A stretch of DNA of 38,810 nucleotides from NCBI GenBank assembly GCA_902622745.1, contig CACNQW010000009.1:1-38810 (forward strand), in the 5' to 3' direction. Position numbers and translations under genes: made by a program. The notes beneath the pieces were generated by a model. The model saw only the letters and a list, made by a program, of their open reading frames with translations. It made no database searches and was not told the DNA's origin. Within the stretch, counting starts at the first letter, position 1; the number at the start of each line of letters is the position of its first letter. Source of the DNA: an uncultured SAR116 cluster alpha proteobacterium. Its GTDB lineage: Bacteria > Pseudomonadota > Alphaproteobacteria > Puniceispirillales > Marisalimonadaceae. Below are positions 1 through 8,339 of this stretch, one piece after another.

Positions 1-1
1 A

Positions 2-820
2 ATTAAGGATTGTCAGAGAGTTGTAGAAGAATTTAATAATCCAGATGCTTTTTCCATGCTTCGAGTTGTAATTGCTCCATGTTCACCATTTTCAGTAAGT
101 CAAGACCTTATGAAAATAACTGCAGAAATGGCTAGAAATTATAATGTAACCCTTCATACACATTTAGCTGAAAATGACGAAGATATTGAATATTCAATTA
201 AAAAATTTAATAAATCACCAGGTGAATACGCTCAAGATTTAGGATGGTTAGGGAATGATGTTTGGCATGCTCATTGTGTTAAATTAAATCAATCTGAGTC
301 AAAATTATTTTCTAAAACTTGTACAGGTATAGCTCATTGCCCAACTTCAAACATGAGATTAGCAAGTGGTATAGCTCCAGTTAGAGATTGGGTTGATTTA
401 GGGGTAAATGTTGGATTAGGAGTTGATGGTTCAAGTTCTAATGATAGTGGTCATTTGCTGGCGGAAGCAAGACAAACAATGCTTCTTCAGCGTGTTAAGT
501 ATGGTACAGACAAGTTTTCAGCTCGAGAAGCTCTGAAAATAGCAACTAAAGGTGGAGCAGAAACTTTAAATAGAAATGATATTGGAGAAATATCAATTGG
601 AAAAGCTGCAGACTTTGCAATTTATGACTTGAACCAAATTGATATGTCTGGGACTTTTTCAGATCCAATTGCTGGATTAATTTTTTGTGGACCAATTAAA
701 ACCAAGTTTACTATCTGCAATGGGAACATAATAGCTGAAAATGGACATATGAAGAATTTTGATTTAAATACCTCTCTTGAAAATCATAAAATGGCAAGTA
801 AAAGATTATTAAACATTTAA
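2..820 (+). CDS. 8-oxoguanine deaminase-like amidohydrolase (5' end missing)
   Basis: The frame is open from base 2, so the N-terminal part lies outside the window; the ATG at 56 is internal. The visible 272 residues cover the C-terminal two thirds of an amidohydrolase of the guanine deaminase / hydroxydechloroatrazine ethylaminohydrolase class. Metal and substrate motifs are HTHLAEND, VWHAHCVKL, AHCPTSNMRLASG and GVDGSSSNDSGHLL. The last is characteristic of the 8-oxoguanine deaminases (family knowledge). That reaction would turn 8-oxoguanine into urate and ammonia in the cytoplasm, directly upstream of the urate oxidase encoded nearby. A guanine or isoguanine deaminase is the alternative. 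The last 12 bases overlap the convergent allA gene. Confidence 0.85.
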   Translation: MKDCQRVVEEFNNPDAFSMLRVVIAPCSPFSVSQDLMKITAEMARNYNVTLHTHLAENDEDIEYSIKKFNKSPGEYAQDLGWLGNDVWHAHCVKLNQSESKLFSKTCTGIAHCPTSNMRLASGIAPVRDWVDLGVNVGLGVDGSSSNDSGHLLAEARQTMLLQRVKYGTDKFSAREALKIATKGGAETLNRNDIGEISIGKAADFAIYDLNQIDMSGTFSDPIAGLIFCGPIKTKFTICNGNIIAENGHMKNFDLNTSLENHKMASKRLLNI

Positions 821-1327
821 ATCTATATAAACATAATCTTTTACATCAAAATAAAATTCTTCTAAATTTTCATTATTTTTTTCAAAATTGTTTATTCGAT
901 CTATTACCCAAAAATCTTGATTTTTTGTTACTAAAAGTGGATGATGCCAAATATTTTTTTTATACGTTACTCCCATTTCAGAATTAACTTTAAAACATCT
1001 TAATGTGTTAAGACATGGCATATTATTTTCTTCTTGAGCAACAACAATTAACCAATCAAAGCTTTGAATTGGTAAAAAGGTTTGCGTTGCTAAAGGATGT
1101 TTTTCTAATATTTTAATTTCGATTGGAAAAGGTCTTGGTTTTCCGGAAAAAATTGAAACAAAGCTATCACCATTATTTTCATTGAGATTTAGTTTAGAAA
1201 TTTCACTATATCTTTTGGTTGTTCCTTGATTTATAGATATTTGTTTAGATGAACTTTTTTTATCAATAATATCTCCAAACGAAGAAAAGTTATTTTGATC
1301 AATAGTTTCTATTTTCAAAAAATTCAA
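809..1327 (-). CDS. allA: Ureidoglycolate lyase
   Basis: The 172-residue protein has the length of AllA, which splits (S)-ureidoglycolate into glyoxylate and urea, the last step of allantoin use. The family hallmark near residues 118-135 is visible: MGVTYKKNIWHHPLLV, with the paired histidines. The stretch FLPIQSFDWLIVVA is the cupin-like core typical of the family. The gene is the third of a minus-strand operon. Its ATG overlaps the stop of the upstream allantoicase by 4 bases, so translation is probably coupled and product passes straight from allantoicase to this enzyme. Confidence 0.9.
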   Translation of the reverse strand: MNFLKIETIDQNNFSSFGDIIDKKSSSKQISINQGTTKRYSEISKLNLNENNGDSFVSIFSGKPRPFPIEIKILEKHPLATQTFLPIQSFDWLIVVAQEENNMPCLNTLRCFKVNSEMGVTYKKNIWHHPLLVTKNQDFWVIDRINNFEKNNENLEEFYFDVKDYVYIDLNV

Positions 1328-2301
1328 ATTGTTAAACTTCCAAAAATTCTTAACCTTGAGACACCGCCATCTGGGAAAATATTTAATTTAACGTAATTTA
1401 CGGGACCAGATTCGTTTAAATTCGAAAAAGTGTGAATATTATCAGCCTTTAACTTTTGAGAAGATAATATTTCTTTCCAATTCACGGAGTTATCTATTAA
1501 TTTTTTAACTGTAGAGGTGTCATTTATAAGCGCACACTGTATTGACGCTTTATCTGGAAAATTACCTTTAAAATGAGCTGTATCAATTTCTATTTTTTTT
1601 ATTAAACCTGTGTGTGCTAATTTAATTATTATCCAATCATTGCCTGGTGTTCTTCTTCTTCTTGTTTCCCACCCATCACCCATTGTTTTTCCTCTACCTT
1701 CAGAAAGTAATGCGGAAACATCGCCATAATGAGCATTATTATAAGAAATTATTTTTCCTCCTAAGTTTAAGGATGAGAGTTCATAAATATCTTTTTTATT
1801 TTTTTGAAAATCATACAAAACATTACCATTAAGTCTCAATCTAGCTACACCACCATCTGGATAAATTTGAAATTTAACATAATTAATTAACTCCGATTTA
1901 ACTTTAAACTTTTGAGATTTATCACCTTTAAGTTCAGTTTTTTTTAAAATAGAAGTCCAATCATCATCAAATTTAGGTTTTTCTTTTGAATAAATACCCT
2001 CTAAAGAAGCATACGGTGGAAAATTACCAGTGAAGTGACTCGTGTCAATTTCTATTTCTTCTATTTCTCCTGAGGATCCTAACTCTATAATTGACCAATC
2101 ATTACCTTCAGTTCTTTTTCTTCTACTTTCCCATCCATCCATCCATTTCCCATGATTATCGTACTTATCAGGAATAAAGATTGGATCTTCATCTTTTAAC
2201 ATTCTTGAGACATCACCAAAAAAATCATCTGTAAATTCAACAACCCTCGTGCCTAGCCTCGGTGAGGCTAAATTAACAAAATTTAAAATATTATCATTCA
2301 T
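1324..2301 (-). CDS. alc: Allantoicase
   Basis: This is a clear two-repeat allantoicase of 325 residues, near the usual 330-340. Each half carries the same motif set: GDVS, then DGWESRRKRTEGNDW or DGWETRRRRTPGNDW, then IEIDTSHFTGNFP or IEIDTAHFKGNFP, and finally YPDGGVARLR or FPDGGVSRLR. The enzyme hydrolyses allantoate to (S)-ureidoglycolate and urea. It lies 10 bp after the amidohydrolase gene and overlaps allA, forming one operon. The presence of allantoicase rather than allantoate amidohydrolase means nitrogen leaves as urea. No urease gene is in this window. Confidence 0.95.
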   Translation of the reverse strand: MNDNILNFVNLASPRLGTRVVEFTDDFFGDVSRMLKDEDPIFIPDKYDNHGKWMDGWESRRKRTEGNDWSIIELGSSGEIEEIEIDTSHFTGNFPPYASLEGIYSKEKPKFDDDWTSILKKTELKGDKSQKFKVKSELINYVKFQIYPDGGVARLRLNGNVLYDFQKNKKDIYELSSLNLGGKIISYNNAHYGDVSALLSEGRGKTMGDGWETRRRRTPGNDWIIIKLAHTGLIKKIEIDTAHFKGNFPDKASIQCALINDTSTVKKLIDNSVNWKEILSSQKLKADNIHTFSNLNESGPVNYVKLNIFPDGGVSRLRIFGSLTI

Positions 2302-2311
2302 AATTATTCCT

Positions 2312-3718
2312 TTAAAATGATGAAAAATCTCTGCTCATATATTGACCAAGATTTTTTAATGCAGTAAATTCTCCGTTATCAAAAATTTTTATACCGCGTA
2401 ACCAGGTCTGAACTGGCCAGCCTGTTATTTCTAATCCTTCATATGGTGTATAGTCAGAACCATGATTAAGGTTATTTTGAGAAATCGTTTTTTTTAAATT
2501 AGGATCCCAAAATGTTAGATCTGCATCTGAGCCAACTTTAATAACTCCTTTTTTGGGGTACATACCATACATTTTGGCAGGGTTTGTAGATGTTAATTCT
2601 ACAAATCTTTTTAAATTAATTTTGTTTTTTGTAACGCCTTCTGAAAACAAAATAGGCATTCTTGTTTCCACACCAGGAATTCCGTTAGGCACCCATTTAA
2701 ATGAAGTTCTTGCACCAGGTCTATCTTTGCCTTTTTTATCTTTAAATCTAAATGGACAGTGATCTGAAGAGAAGATTTCAAATGTACCGTCAATTAACCC
2801 TGACCAAATAGCCTCTTGACTTTCCTTATCTCTTGGTGGAGGAGAGCAAACATACTTTGCACCTTCAAAGTCCATATTCAGTCCTTTTAGATCATCTTCA
2901 GTAAGACAAATATATTGTGGACATGTTTCTGAAAAAACTTTTACACCTTTATCTTTTGCCCATCTGATTTGGTTTAGTGCCTCTTCACCGGAAACATGAA
3001 CTATCATAAGAGGAATATCTACGATCTGAGCATGACTTATTGCTCTGTGTGTAGCTTCTCTTTCGACAATTTGAGGTCTAGTTGAAGCATGATAATAAGG
3101 TGCAGTTTTACCTTCTTTTTCAAATTTATCTGATAAATATTTTATTGAATCATATCCCTCAGCATGAACCATTACTAAAGTCTTTAATTGTTTTGCAACA
3201 TCAAATACTTCAATTAATTCTTTATCATTTAAAACTAAATCGTCATATGTCATGAAAACTTTAAAAGATGTATAGCCATCCTTCGAGAGTGCGGGCAATT
3301 CTTGTCCTAAAACTTGAGGGGTTGGATCACTAATGATTAAATGAAATGAAGTATCAATATAGAGATTTCCTGAAGCTTTTTTATGGTAATCTTCAACACA
3401 TTTTCTTAATGATTGTCCTTTTATTTGCATGGCAAATGGAAGAATGGTGGTATTTCCTCCAGCGGCAGCTGACCTTGTAGCAGATTGAAAATCATCAGCC
3501 ATAATAACATCATCTCCTGATGGCTGATCAACATGAACATGAGGGTCAATGCCCCCAGGTAAAATAATTAAATTATTAGCATTAATTTTTAACTCTGCAT
3601 TTAAGTTTTTATCACCAAGATAAGCTACTTTACCATCTCTAATACCAATGTTTAGTTGGCCAATTTTATTTTCTGTTACAACTAAACCATTTTCAATTAA
3701 GGTATCAAAATTATTCAT
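2312..3718 (-). CDS. Dihydropyrimidinase/hydantoinase-family amidohydrolase, probable allantoinase
   Basis: This is a cyclic-amide hydrolase of about 468 residues. Metal ligands are visible: HVHVD (His60 and His62), the carboxylated lysine in FKVFMTY near residue 152, histidines in VMVHAEG and MIVHVSG, and the aspartate in SSDHCPF. SETCPQY and DHCPFRF are closer to dihydropyrimidinase than to classical AllB. No other allantoinase candidate lies in the cluster, and this gene heads the operon with alc and allA, so allantoin is the inferred substrate. I chose the ATG at 3718 because GAGAAAAG sits just upstream; an upstream TTG at 3730 would add four residues across that binding site. A true dihydropyrimidinase is the alternative. 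Confidence 0.8.
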   Translation of the reverse strand: MNNFDTLIENGLVVTENKIGQLNIGIRDGKVAYLGDKNLNAELKINANNLIILPGGIDPHVHVDQPSGDDVIMADDFQSATRSAAAGGNTTILPFAMQIKGQSLRKCVEDYHKKASGNLYIDTSFHLIISDPTPQVLGQELPALSKDGYTSFKVFMTYDDLVLNDKELIEVFDVAKQLKTLVMVHAEGYDSIKYLSDKFEKEGKTAPYYHASTRPQIVEREATHRAISHAQIVDIPLMIVHVSGEEALNQIRWAKDKGVKVFSETCPQYICLTEDDLKGLNMDFEGAKYVCSPPPRDKESQEAIWSGLIDGTFEIFSSDHCPFRFKDKKGKDRPGARTSFKWVPNGIPGVETRMPILFSEGVTKNKINLKRFVELTSTNPAKMYGMYPKKGVIKVGSDADLTFWDPNLKKTISQNNLNHGSDYTPYEGLEITGWPVQTWLRGIKIFDNGEFTALKNLGQYMSRDFSSF

Positions 3719-3793
3719 ATCTTTTCTCAATTATCAGAATATATTTGATAGATATATAAATCTACTATGATTTATTATAATTTAAAATACCTA

Positions 3794-3822
3794 ATGATAA
3801 ATTACAAAAATCGTAATGTGAA
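3794..3822 (-). promoter_or_regulatory. Possible sigma-70 promoter of the amidohydrolase-alc-allA operon
   Basis: On the minus strand TTCACA (3822-3817) and TATCAT (3799-3794) are separated by 17 bases, each one mismatch from consensus. The predicted start leaves a leader of about 70 bases before the ATG at 3718. The spacer holds an inverted repeat, ATTAC-7-GTAAT (3801-3817), that could be an operator. In such AT-rich DNA chance matches are common. Confidence 0.35.
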
Positions 3823-3884
3823 TTAGATATAAATTTTGTAAATTAAATTATAAAGTTTTAAAAAGGACTTTGTTAGATAAAGCA

Positions 3885-5102
3885 TTAAAGTTTATCAACA
3901 AAGTGATATAAATCGTAAAGAATTTTTCTTTCTGAATTTTCTAAAACACTTATGTTTCCTGGTGGCATTGCGTATGACATCACAGATTGAGAGTAAACTC
4001 CTTCTATATTTTTTATTAAATCATTAATATTTTCAAGATTAACTAGTTTTGGAGAGTGTTGCATGTTATCCCACAATGGTTCTTTCGCATGACACATTGA
4101 ACATTTAGAAATAATTATTTCTTCTGATGCCGATATAAGATCTTTTGGAATTTGCTCTATGATTGCATTTGCTCTTTTATCATTATTTGTTAGGTTAGGC
4201 TTACCTATTTCAGACAAATAAACTGAAAACAAAATTATCATTAACACAGGAGCCCAAAGCAAGTAAGGAGGTTTTTTCCCAGAGTGTTTTATATTGAAAA
4301 ATTGTCTAATCAATGCACTAGCAATGATTATTAATGAAATTACTATCCAGGAATAATCAGTAGCGTATATTGTTGGATAGTGATTACTTATCATAATAAA
4401 TATGACAGGGAGAGTTAAATAATTATTATGTAAAGATCTTTGTTTTGCAGTTGTTCCATGAATAGGATCAGGTTTTTTATTTTCGAGTAAACTTTGAACT
4501 ACTTTCTTCTGTCCAGGAATTATAATCATTAAAACGTTAGCTACCATTATTGTTCCTAACATCGAACCAATCTGCATATAAGCTCCTCGATGTGAAAAAA
4601 CTTGAAAATATAACCAACTAAAAAATGTGAATACTAAAAGAATAAAGATAGAGAGCATTATATTATTTTTATTTACTGTTTTTTTACAAATATAATTGTA
4701 TAAAACCCATCCTAAAATAATTCCCATTAATGAAAGTGATATTGCTTCTAAATTTGAAAGATCAATTTTTTCAATTTCAATCATATAAAGATCTGCACTG
4801 ATATAATAAACTAGTATTAAGAGTAAAAAGCCAGAAATCCAAGTAGCGTATGCCTCCCATTTGAACCATGTTAGTTGAGATGGAAGTTTATCTGGGGCTA
4901 CAAGATATTTTACTATTTGGTAAAAGCCTCCACCATGAACTTGCCAAGCTTCACCATGAGCTTCTTTTGGGATATCTTTTCTATTTATTAAACTTAAATC
5001 TAAAGCGATAAAATAAAAACTTGATCCAATCCATGCTATTCCAGCAATCACATGTAGCCATCTAACTAAAAATTCAGTCCATTCAAGTAAAATATAAGAC
5101 AC
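3885..5102 (-). CDS. puuD: Membrane urate oxidase with cytochrome c domain (PuuD type)
   Basis: About 405 residues. The N-terminal part has many hydrophobic segments, starting with ILLEWTEFLVRWLHVIAGIA and WIGSSFYFIALDLSL, which are signatures of the PuuD integral membrane urate hydroxylase. The C-terminal 75 residues form a class I cytochrome c: CSMCH near residue 334 binds haem, and the methionine in MPPGN is the likely distal ligand. The family oxidises urate to 5-hydroxyisourate and passes electrons to the respiratory chain instead of making peroxide. I chose the GTG at 5102 because AGGGGA lies 7 bases upstream and it starts one base after the HIU hydrolase stop. A TTG at 5132 would overlap that gene. 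Confidence 0.92.
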   Translation of the reverse strand: MSYILLEWTEFLVRWLHVIAGIAWIGSSFYFIALDLSLINRKDIPKEAHGEAWQVHGGGFYQIVKYLVAPDKLPSQLTWFKWEAYATWISGFLLLILVYYISADLYMIEIEKIDLSNLEAISLSLMGIILGWVLYNYICKKTVNKNNIMLSIFILLVFTFFSWLYFQVFSHRGAYMQIGSMLGTIMVANVLMIIIPGQKKVVQSLLENKKPDPIHGTTAKQRSLHNNYLTLPVIFIMISNHYPTIYATDYSWIVISLIIIASALIRQFFNIKHSGKKPPYLLWAPVLMIILFSVYLSEIGKPNLTNNDKRANAIIEQIPKDLISASEEIIISKCSMCHAKEPLWDNMQHSPKLVNLENINDLIKNIEGVYSQSVMSYAMPPGNISVLENSERKILYDLYHFVDKL

Positions 5103-5103
5103 T

Positions 5104-5454
5104 TTAGCTTCCCCTATAAGTACTATAACCAAATGGAGAAACTAACAACGGAATATGATAATGATTTTTTTCCGTTATTGAAAAATTGATATTTATTTTA
5201 TCATAAAAAGAATAATCAGGATTTACAGTTTTATTTTTTAAAAAATAATCTTTTACATGAAAAATAAGTTGGTAATTTCCAAACTTAAAATTTTCATGAG
5301 TTAGTAAAGGTTTGTCAACACGCCCATCTTTGTTCGTAGTACATTCTAAAATTTTATTTTTAACTTCATTGTTTAAAAAAAATAATTCTATTAGAATATC
5401 ATGTGCAGGTTTGCCAATGCTCGTATCTAGTACATGTGTGGTTAACCCAGCCAT
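5104..5454 (-). CDS. uraH: 5-hydroxyisourate hydrolase
   Basis: The 116-residue transthyretin-like protein opens with LTTHVLDTSIGKPAHDI, whose histidine is catalytic, and ends in YRGS, the signature tetrapeptide that separates HIU hydrolases from true transthyretins. HYHIPLLVSPFGYSTYRGS is the full C-terminal motif. It converts the unstable product of urate oxidation to OHCU. It lies one base ahead of puuD on the same strand, so both are probably translated from one message. No signal peptide is visible. Confidence 0.96.
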   Translation of the reverse strand: MAGLTTHVLDTSIGKPAHDILIELFFLNNEVKNKILECTTNKDGRVDKPLLTHENFKFGNYQLIFHVKDYFLKNKTVNPDYSFYDKININFSITEKNHYHIPLLVSPFGYSTYRGS

Positions 5455-5487
5455 AAATTTTTATATCATATATGTTGAGGCAAAGAA

Positions 5488-6009
5488 ATGGAAAATGAAA
5501 TTATCAATTTTGAAAATAAAAATTTTAAAAAATCAAAATTTGTATCTTTATTTGAATCGATATATGAGCATTCTGATTGGGTAATTAAAAGCGTTATTGA
5601 GGATAAATCTAAACTTCCAAATACTTCAAATGAGCTTAGATCAGTTATGAAAAAAATAGTAAATAAAAGCTCAGATAATTTAAAACTAAAGTTATTAAGG
5701 TCTCACCCTGAACTTGGAATAAAAAAAAATGAAATTTCTAGTCTTACTGAATCGTCTCAAGAAGAACAAAAATCTGCAGGTTTAGATCAATGCTCTCAAG
5801 AGGAATATGAAGAAATTAAATCACTTAACAAATTATATAAAGAAAAGTTCGATTTCCCATTTATTATCGCTGTCAAAGGTCTTAATAGATCAGATGTAAT
5901 TAATTCAATGAAAAACAGAATAAATAATAATTATGAAGAAGAGTTTTCGACTGCAATAAATGAAGTCCATAAAATCGCTAAAATTAGATTTGATGCATTA
6001 GAATTTTAA
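5488..6009 (+). CDS. uraD: OHCU decarboxylase
   Basis: The 173-residue protein has the catalytic motif SHPELG with the active histidine. It also has the family stretch TESSQEEQKSAGLDQC and then KEKFDFPFIIAVKG. It decarboxylates 2-oxo-4-hydroxy-4-carboxy-5-ureidoimidazoline to (S)-allantoin. The gene is divergent from uraH with only 33 bp between starts, and it ends exactly where the convergent molybdoenzyme gene ends. GAGG lies about 10 bases before the ATG. Because the space is so short, its promoter must reach into uraH. Confidence 0.95.
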   Translation: MENEIINFENKNFKKSKFVSLFESIYEHSDWVIKSVIEDKSKLPNTSNELRSVMKKIVNKSSDNLKLKLLRSHPELGIKKNEISSLTESSQEEQKSAGLDQCSQEEYEEIKSLNKLYKEKFDFPFIIAVKGLNRSDVINSMKNRINNNYEEEFSTAINEVHKIAKIRFDALEF

Positions 6010-8337
6010 TTATTTTATTTTTGGCATATCAAATATTGAAATAGGTGGTAAATCTTTTTCCCATTTTTTTATTTCAACTAAAGTAGAATGAGCCGATGGC
6101 CCCTGACTTAAAGATGAACATCCAATGTCATCAGTAAGAACGTTGGGGTTACCATGGATGCAAAATGTATCATCATCTGGTGCATGATTATACCAAGCAC
6201 CAACAGGAAGAAATACAGTTCCTTCCATAACATCATCAGAAATTTTCAAACCTGCTAAGCATGAACCTCTATCATTGAAAACTTTAACAATATCTTCATT
6301 TTTCAAATTTCGTGTTTTTGCATCATTTGGGTTTAATAGAAGTGGTTCTCTTCCACGGATCTTTGATTTTTTACTATGTCTACTGTTATCAAGTTGACTA
6401 TGTAGTCGATTTTCAGGTTGACCAGAAATTAAATGTAATGGAAATTTTTTTGTTATTTTTGAACCCAGCCATTCTTTTGGTTCTAACCATGTAGGATGAC
6501 CCGGGCAATCAGAGTAATTAAAACTATCTACTTCATCTGAAAAAATTTCTATTTTTTTAGAACGATTTGATAAAGGAAATTGCTTAGGATTTCTCACGAA
6601 ATCTTCCATAAGTATTTGTTCGTTTGTAGGTTTTAAAACCTCAAAGAATCCTCCATTCCAAAATTCATCAAAATTAGGGAGATTAAAATTTTTTTCTTTT
6701 GCACTTTCTTTTGCCTTTCCCCATAAAGTTTTAAGCCATTCCTCTTCAGTTTTATTTTCAGTAAATTGCTCTTTAAAACCTAATTTTTTTGAAATTAAAG
6801 AAAAAATTTCATGGTCATTTTTTGAATTTCCAACAGGTTCTATTACTTTGTGCATTGGTGATACAGTTTGTTCCCAATGTCTAAAGCCAATATCATTTCT
6901 CTCAAGTGATGTAGTTGTAGGTAATACTATATCAGAATGTCTGGCAAGACTATTCCACCATATCTCATTTGTAATAATTGTATCAGGTTTAAATGTGGCC
7001 TTTCTTAATTTTGATAAGTTCATTTGATGATGAAATGGATTACCACCGGCCCAATAAACTAATTTTATATCTGGATATTGATATGTTTGTCCATTAAAAG
7101 AAAAACTTTTACCTGGGTTAAGCAACATGTCAGAATATCTTGCTACAGGAATGAAATCTAGTATTTGATTTTTAAATTGATCTAATGCTGGCCATTTAAA
7201 ATTTTTTACTGGATTTCCAATTCCATTCTCTGCACTATATCCTAAACCAAAACCACCACCTGGTTTACCAATTTGTCCTATCATTGATGCTAAAACAACT
7301 ATCATCCAATGTGGTTGTTCTCCATATTGTTGTCTCTGAAGAGACCATGAACCAGAAACAAGAACTTTTTTATTTTCAATTGAATCAATAACTTTGTAAA
7401 AGACTGTTTTATCAAGTCCTGTTATTTTATGAGCCCATTCAGGGTCCTTCTTAACTCCATCATTGGTACCAAGAAGATAATCTTTAAATTTATCATATCC
7501 ATGGCAACGTGTTTTTAAAAACTCTCGATTGCATAGATTTTTACTCTCTAACAAATAAGCGAGACCAAGCATAAAAGCTACATCAGTTCCTGGTCTGATC
7601 TTTATCCATTCGGCATTAACTAACTTATCAGCTTCAAAATTAGTAGGACTTATATTAAAAAATTTTACATTTCTTTTTTTACATTTTTGTAAAAAAGCTT
7701 TTGTAGTATGAAAGCCAACTCCTCCTGAAGTCACTTGAGCGTTTTTTAATGGCAAACTCCCAAACATTAAGATCACATCTGTGTTTTTGGAAATACTATT
7801 CCAATCAGTATGTTGATCTAAAAATTTTCTATAAGACATACCTATTACATGGGGAATAATTGTTTCACTCGCTGCATATGAATATGTAGTTACAGATTTA
7901 ACGTAACCACCAAAACAATTAAAAAAACGGTGTAATTGACTTTGAGCATGATGAAATCTTCCTGCAGATGCCCAACCATACGATCCTGCAAAAATAGATT
8001 TATTAGTAAAACCAGTTTTAACTCTATTTAATTCTTTTGAAACTATGTTTACAACTTCTTCCCATGAAATTTCAATAAATTCATCATTTCCTCTTTTTTC
8101 TCTAGCTCTATCAGAGACTATATTATTATTTTCACTTTCATTTAAATAATCATGGTACCAACCAGCTCTAACACAAGGATTTTGAATTCTTAACTTATCA
8201 TTTACTGCATCAATCATTCCCTCTGAAATTAGAGACGGGTTTTCATCTTTTTCATAAGGTTCAAGAGATATAAGTTTTTTATTTTTTACTTTAGGATAAT
8301 AACTTCCCCAATGAGCACTTGTTGTTTTAATTTTCAT
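6010..8337 (-). CDS. Cytoplasmic molybdopterin oxidoreductase, BisC/TorA/DMSO reductase family
   Basis: The 775 residues match the single-subunit, Ser-ligated Mo-bisMGD reductases of biotin sulfoxide, methionine sulfoxide, DMSO and TMAO. The start TTSAHWGSYYPKVKN and the motif GSYGWASAGRFHHAQSQ near residues 118-134, which should hold the Mo-ligating serine, are typical. Others are YWAGGNPFHHQMNL, NEIWWNSLARHSDIVLPTTT and the C-terminal VFLPVGAWYNHAPDDD. No twin-arginine signal and no N-terminal Fe-S cluster motif is present, so it should act in the cytoplasm like BisC. It follows the FAD/Fe-S dehydrogenase gene by 2 bp. The substrate cannot be read from sequence; its place inside a purine cluster hints at an oxidised purine. 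Confidence 0.85.
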   Translation of the reverse strand: MKIKTTSAHWGSYYPKVKNKKLISLEPYEKDENPSLISEGMIDAVNDKLRIQNPCVRAGWYHDYLNESENNNIVSDRAREKRGNDEFIEISWEEVVNIVSKELNRVKTGFTNKSIFAGSYGWASAGRFHHAQSQLHRFFNCFGGYVKSVTTYSYAASETIIPHVIGMSYRKFLDQHTDWNSISKNTDVILMFGSLPLKNAQVTSGGVGFHTTKAFLQKCKKRNVKFFNISPTNFEADKLVNAEWIKIRPGTDVAFMLGLAYLLESKNLCNREFLKTRCHGYDKFKDYLLGTNDGVKKDPEWAHKITGLDKTVFYKVIDSIENKKVLVSGSWSLQRQQYGEQPHWMIVVLASMIGQIGKPGGGFGLGYSAENGIGNPVKNFKWPALDQFKNQILDFIPVARYSDMLLNPGKSFSFNGQTYQYPDIKLVYWAGGNPFHHQMNLSKLRKATFKPDTIITNEIWWNSLARHSDIVLPTTTSLERNDIGFRHWEQTVSPMHKVIEPVGNSKNDHEIFSLISKKLGFKEQFTENKTEEEWLKTLWGKAKESAKEKNFNLPNFDEFWNGGFFEVLKPTNEQILMEDFVRNPKQFPLSNRSKKIEIFSDEVDSFNYSDCPGHPTWLEPKEWLGSKITKKFPLHLISGQPENRLHSQLDNSRHSKKSKIRGREPLLLNPNDAKTRNLKNEDIVKVFNDRGSCLAGLKISDDVMEGTVFLPVGAWYNHAPDDDTFCIHGNPNVLTDDIGCSSLSQGPSAHSTLVEIKKWEKDLPPISIFDMPKIK

Positions 8338-8339
8338 TA

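Noticed and set aside
56-820. ATG at 56 as the true start of the deaminase
   Set aside because: The frame is open upstream to base 2 with residues continuing the family alignment, and a start at 56 would lack the first metal-binding histidines.
5102-5132. TTG at 5132 as the puuD start
   Set aside because: It would overlap uraH by 29 bases and place the good AGGGGA site inside the gene; the GTG at 5102 is correctly spaced from that site.
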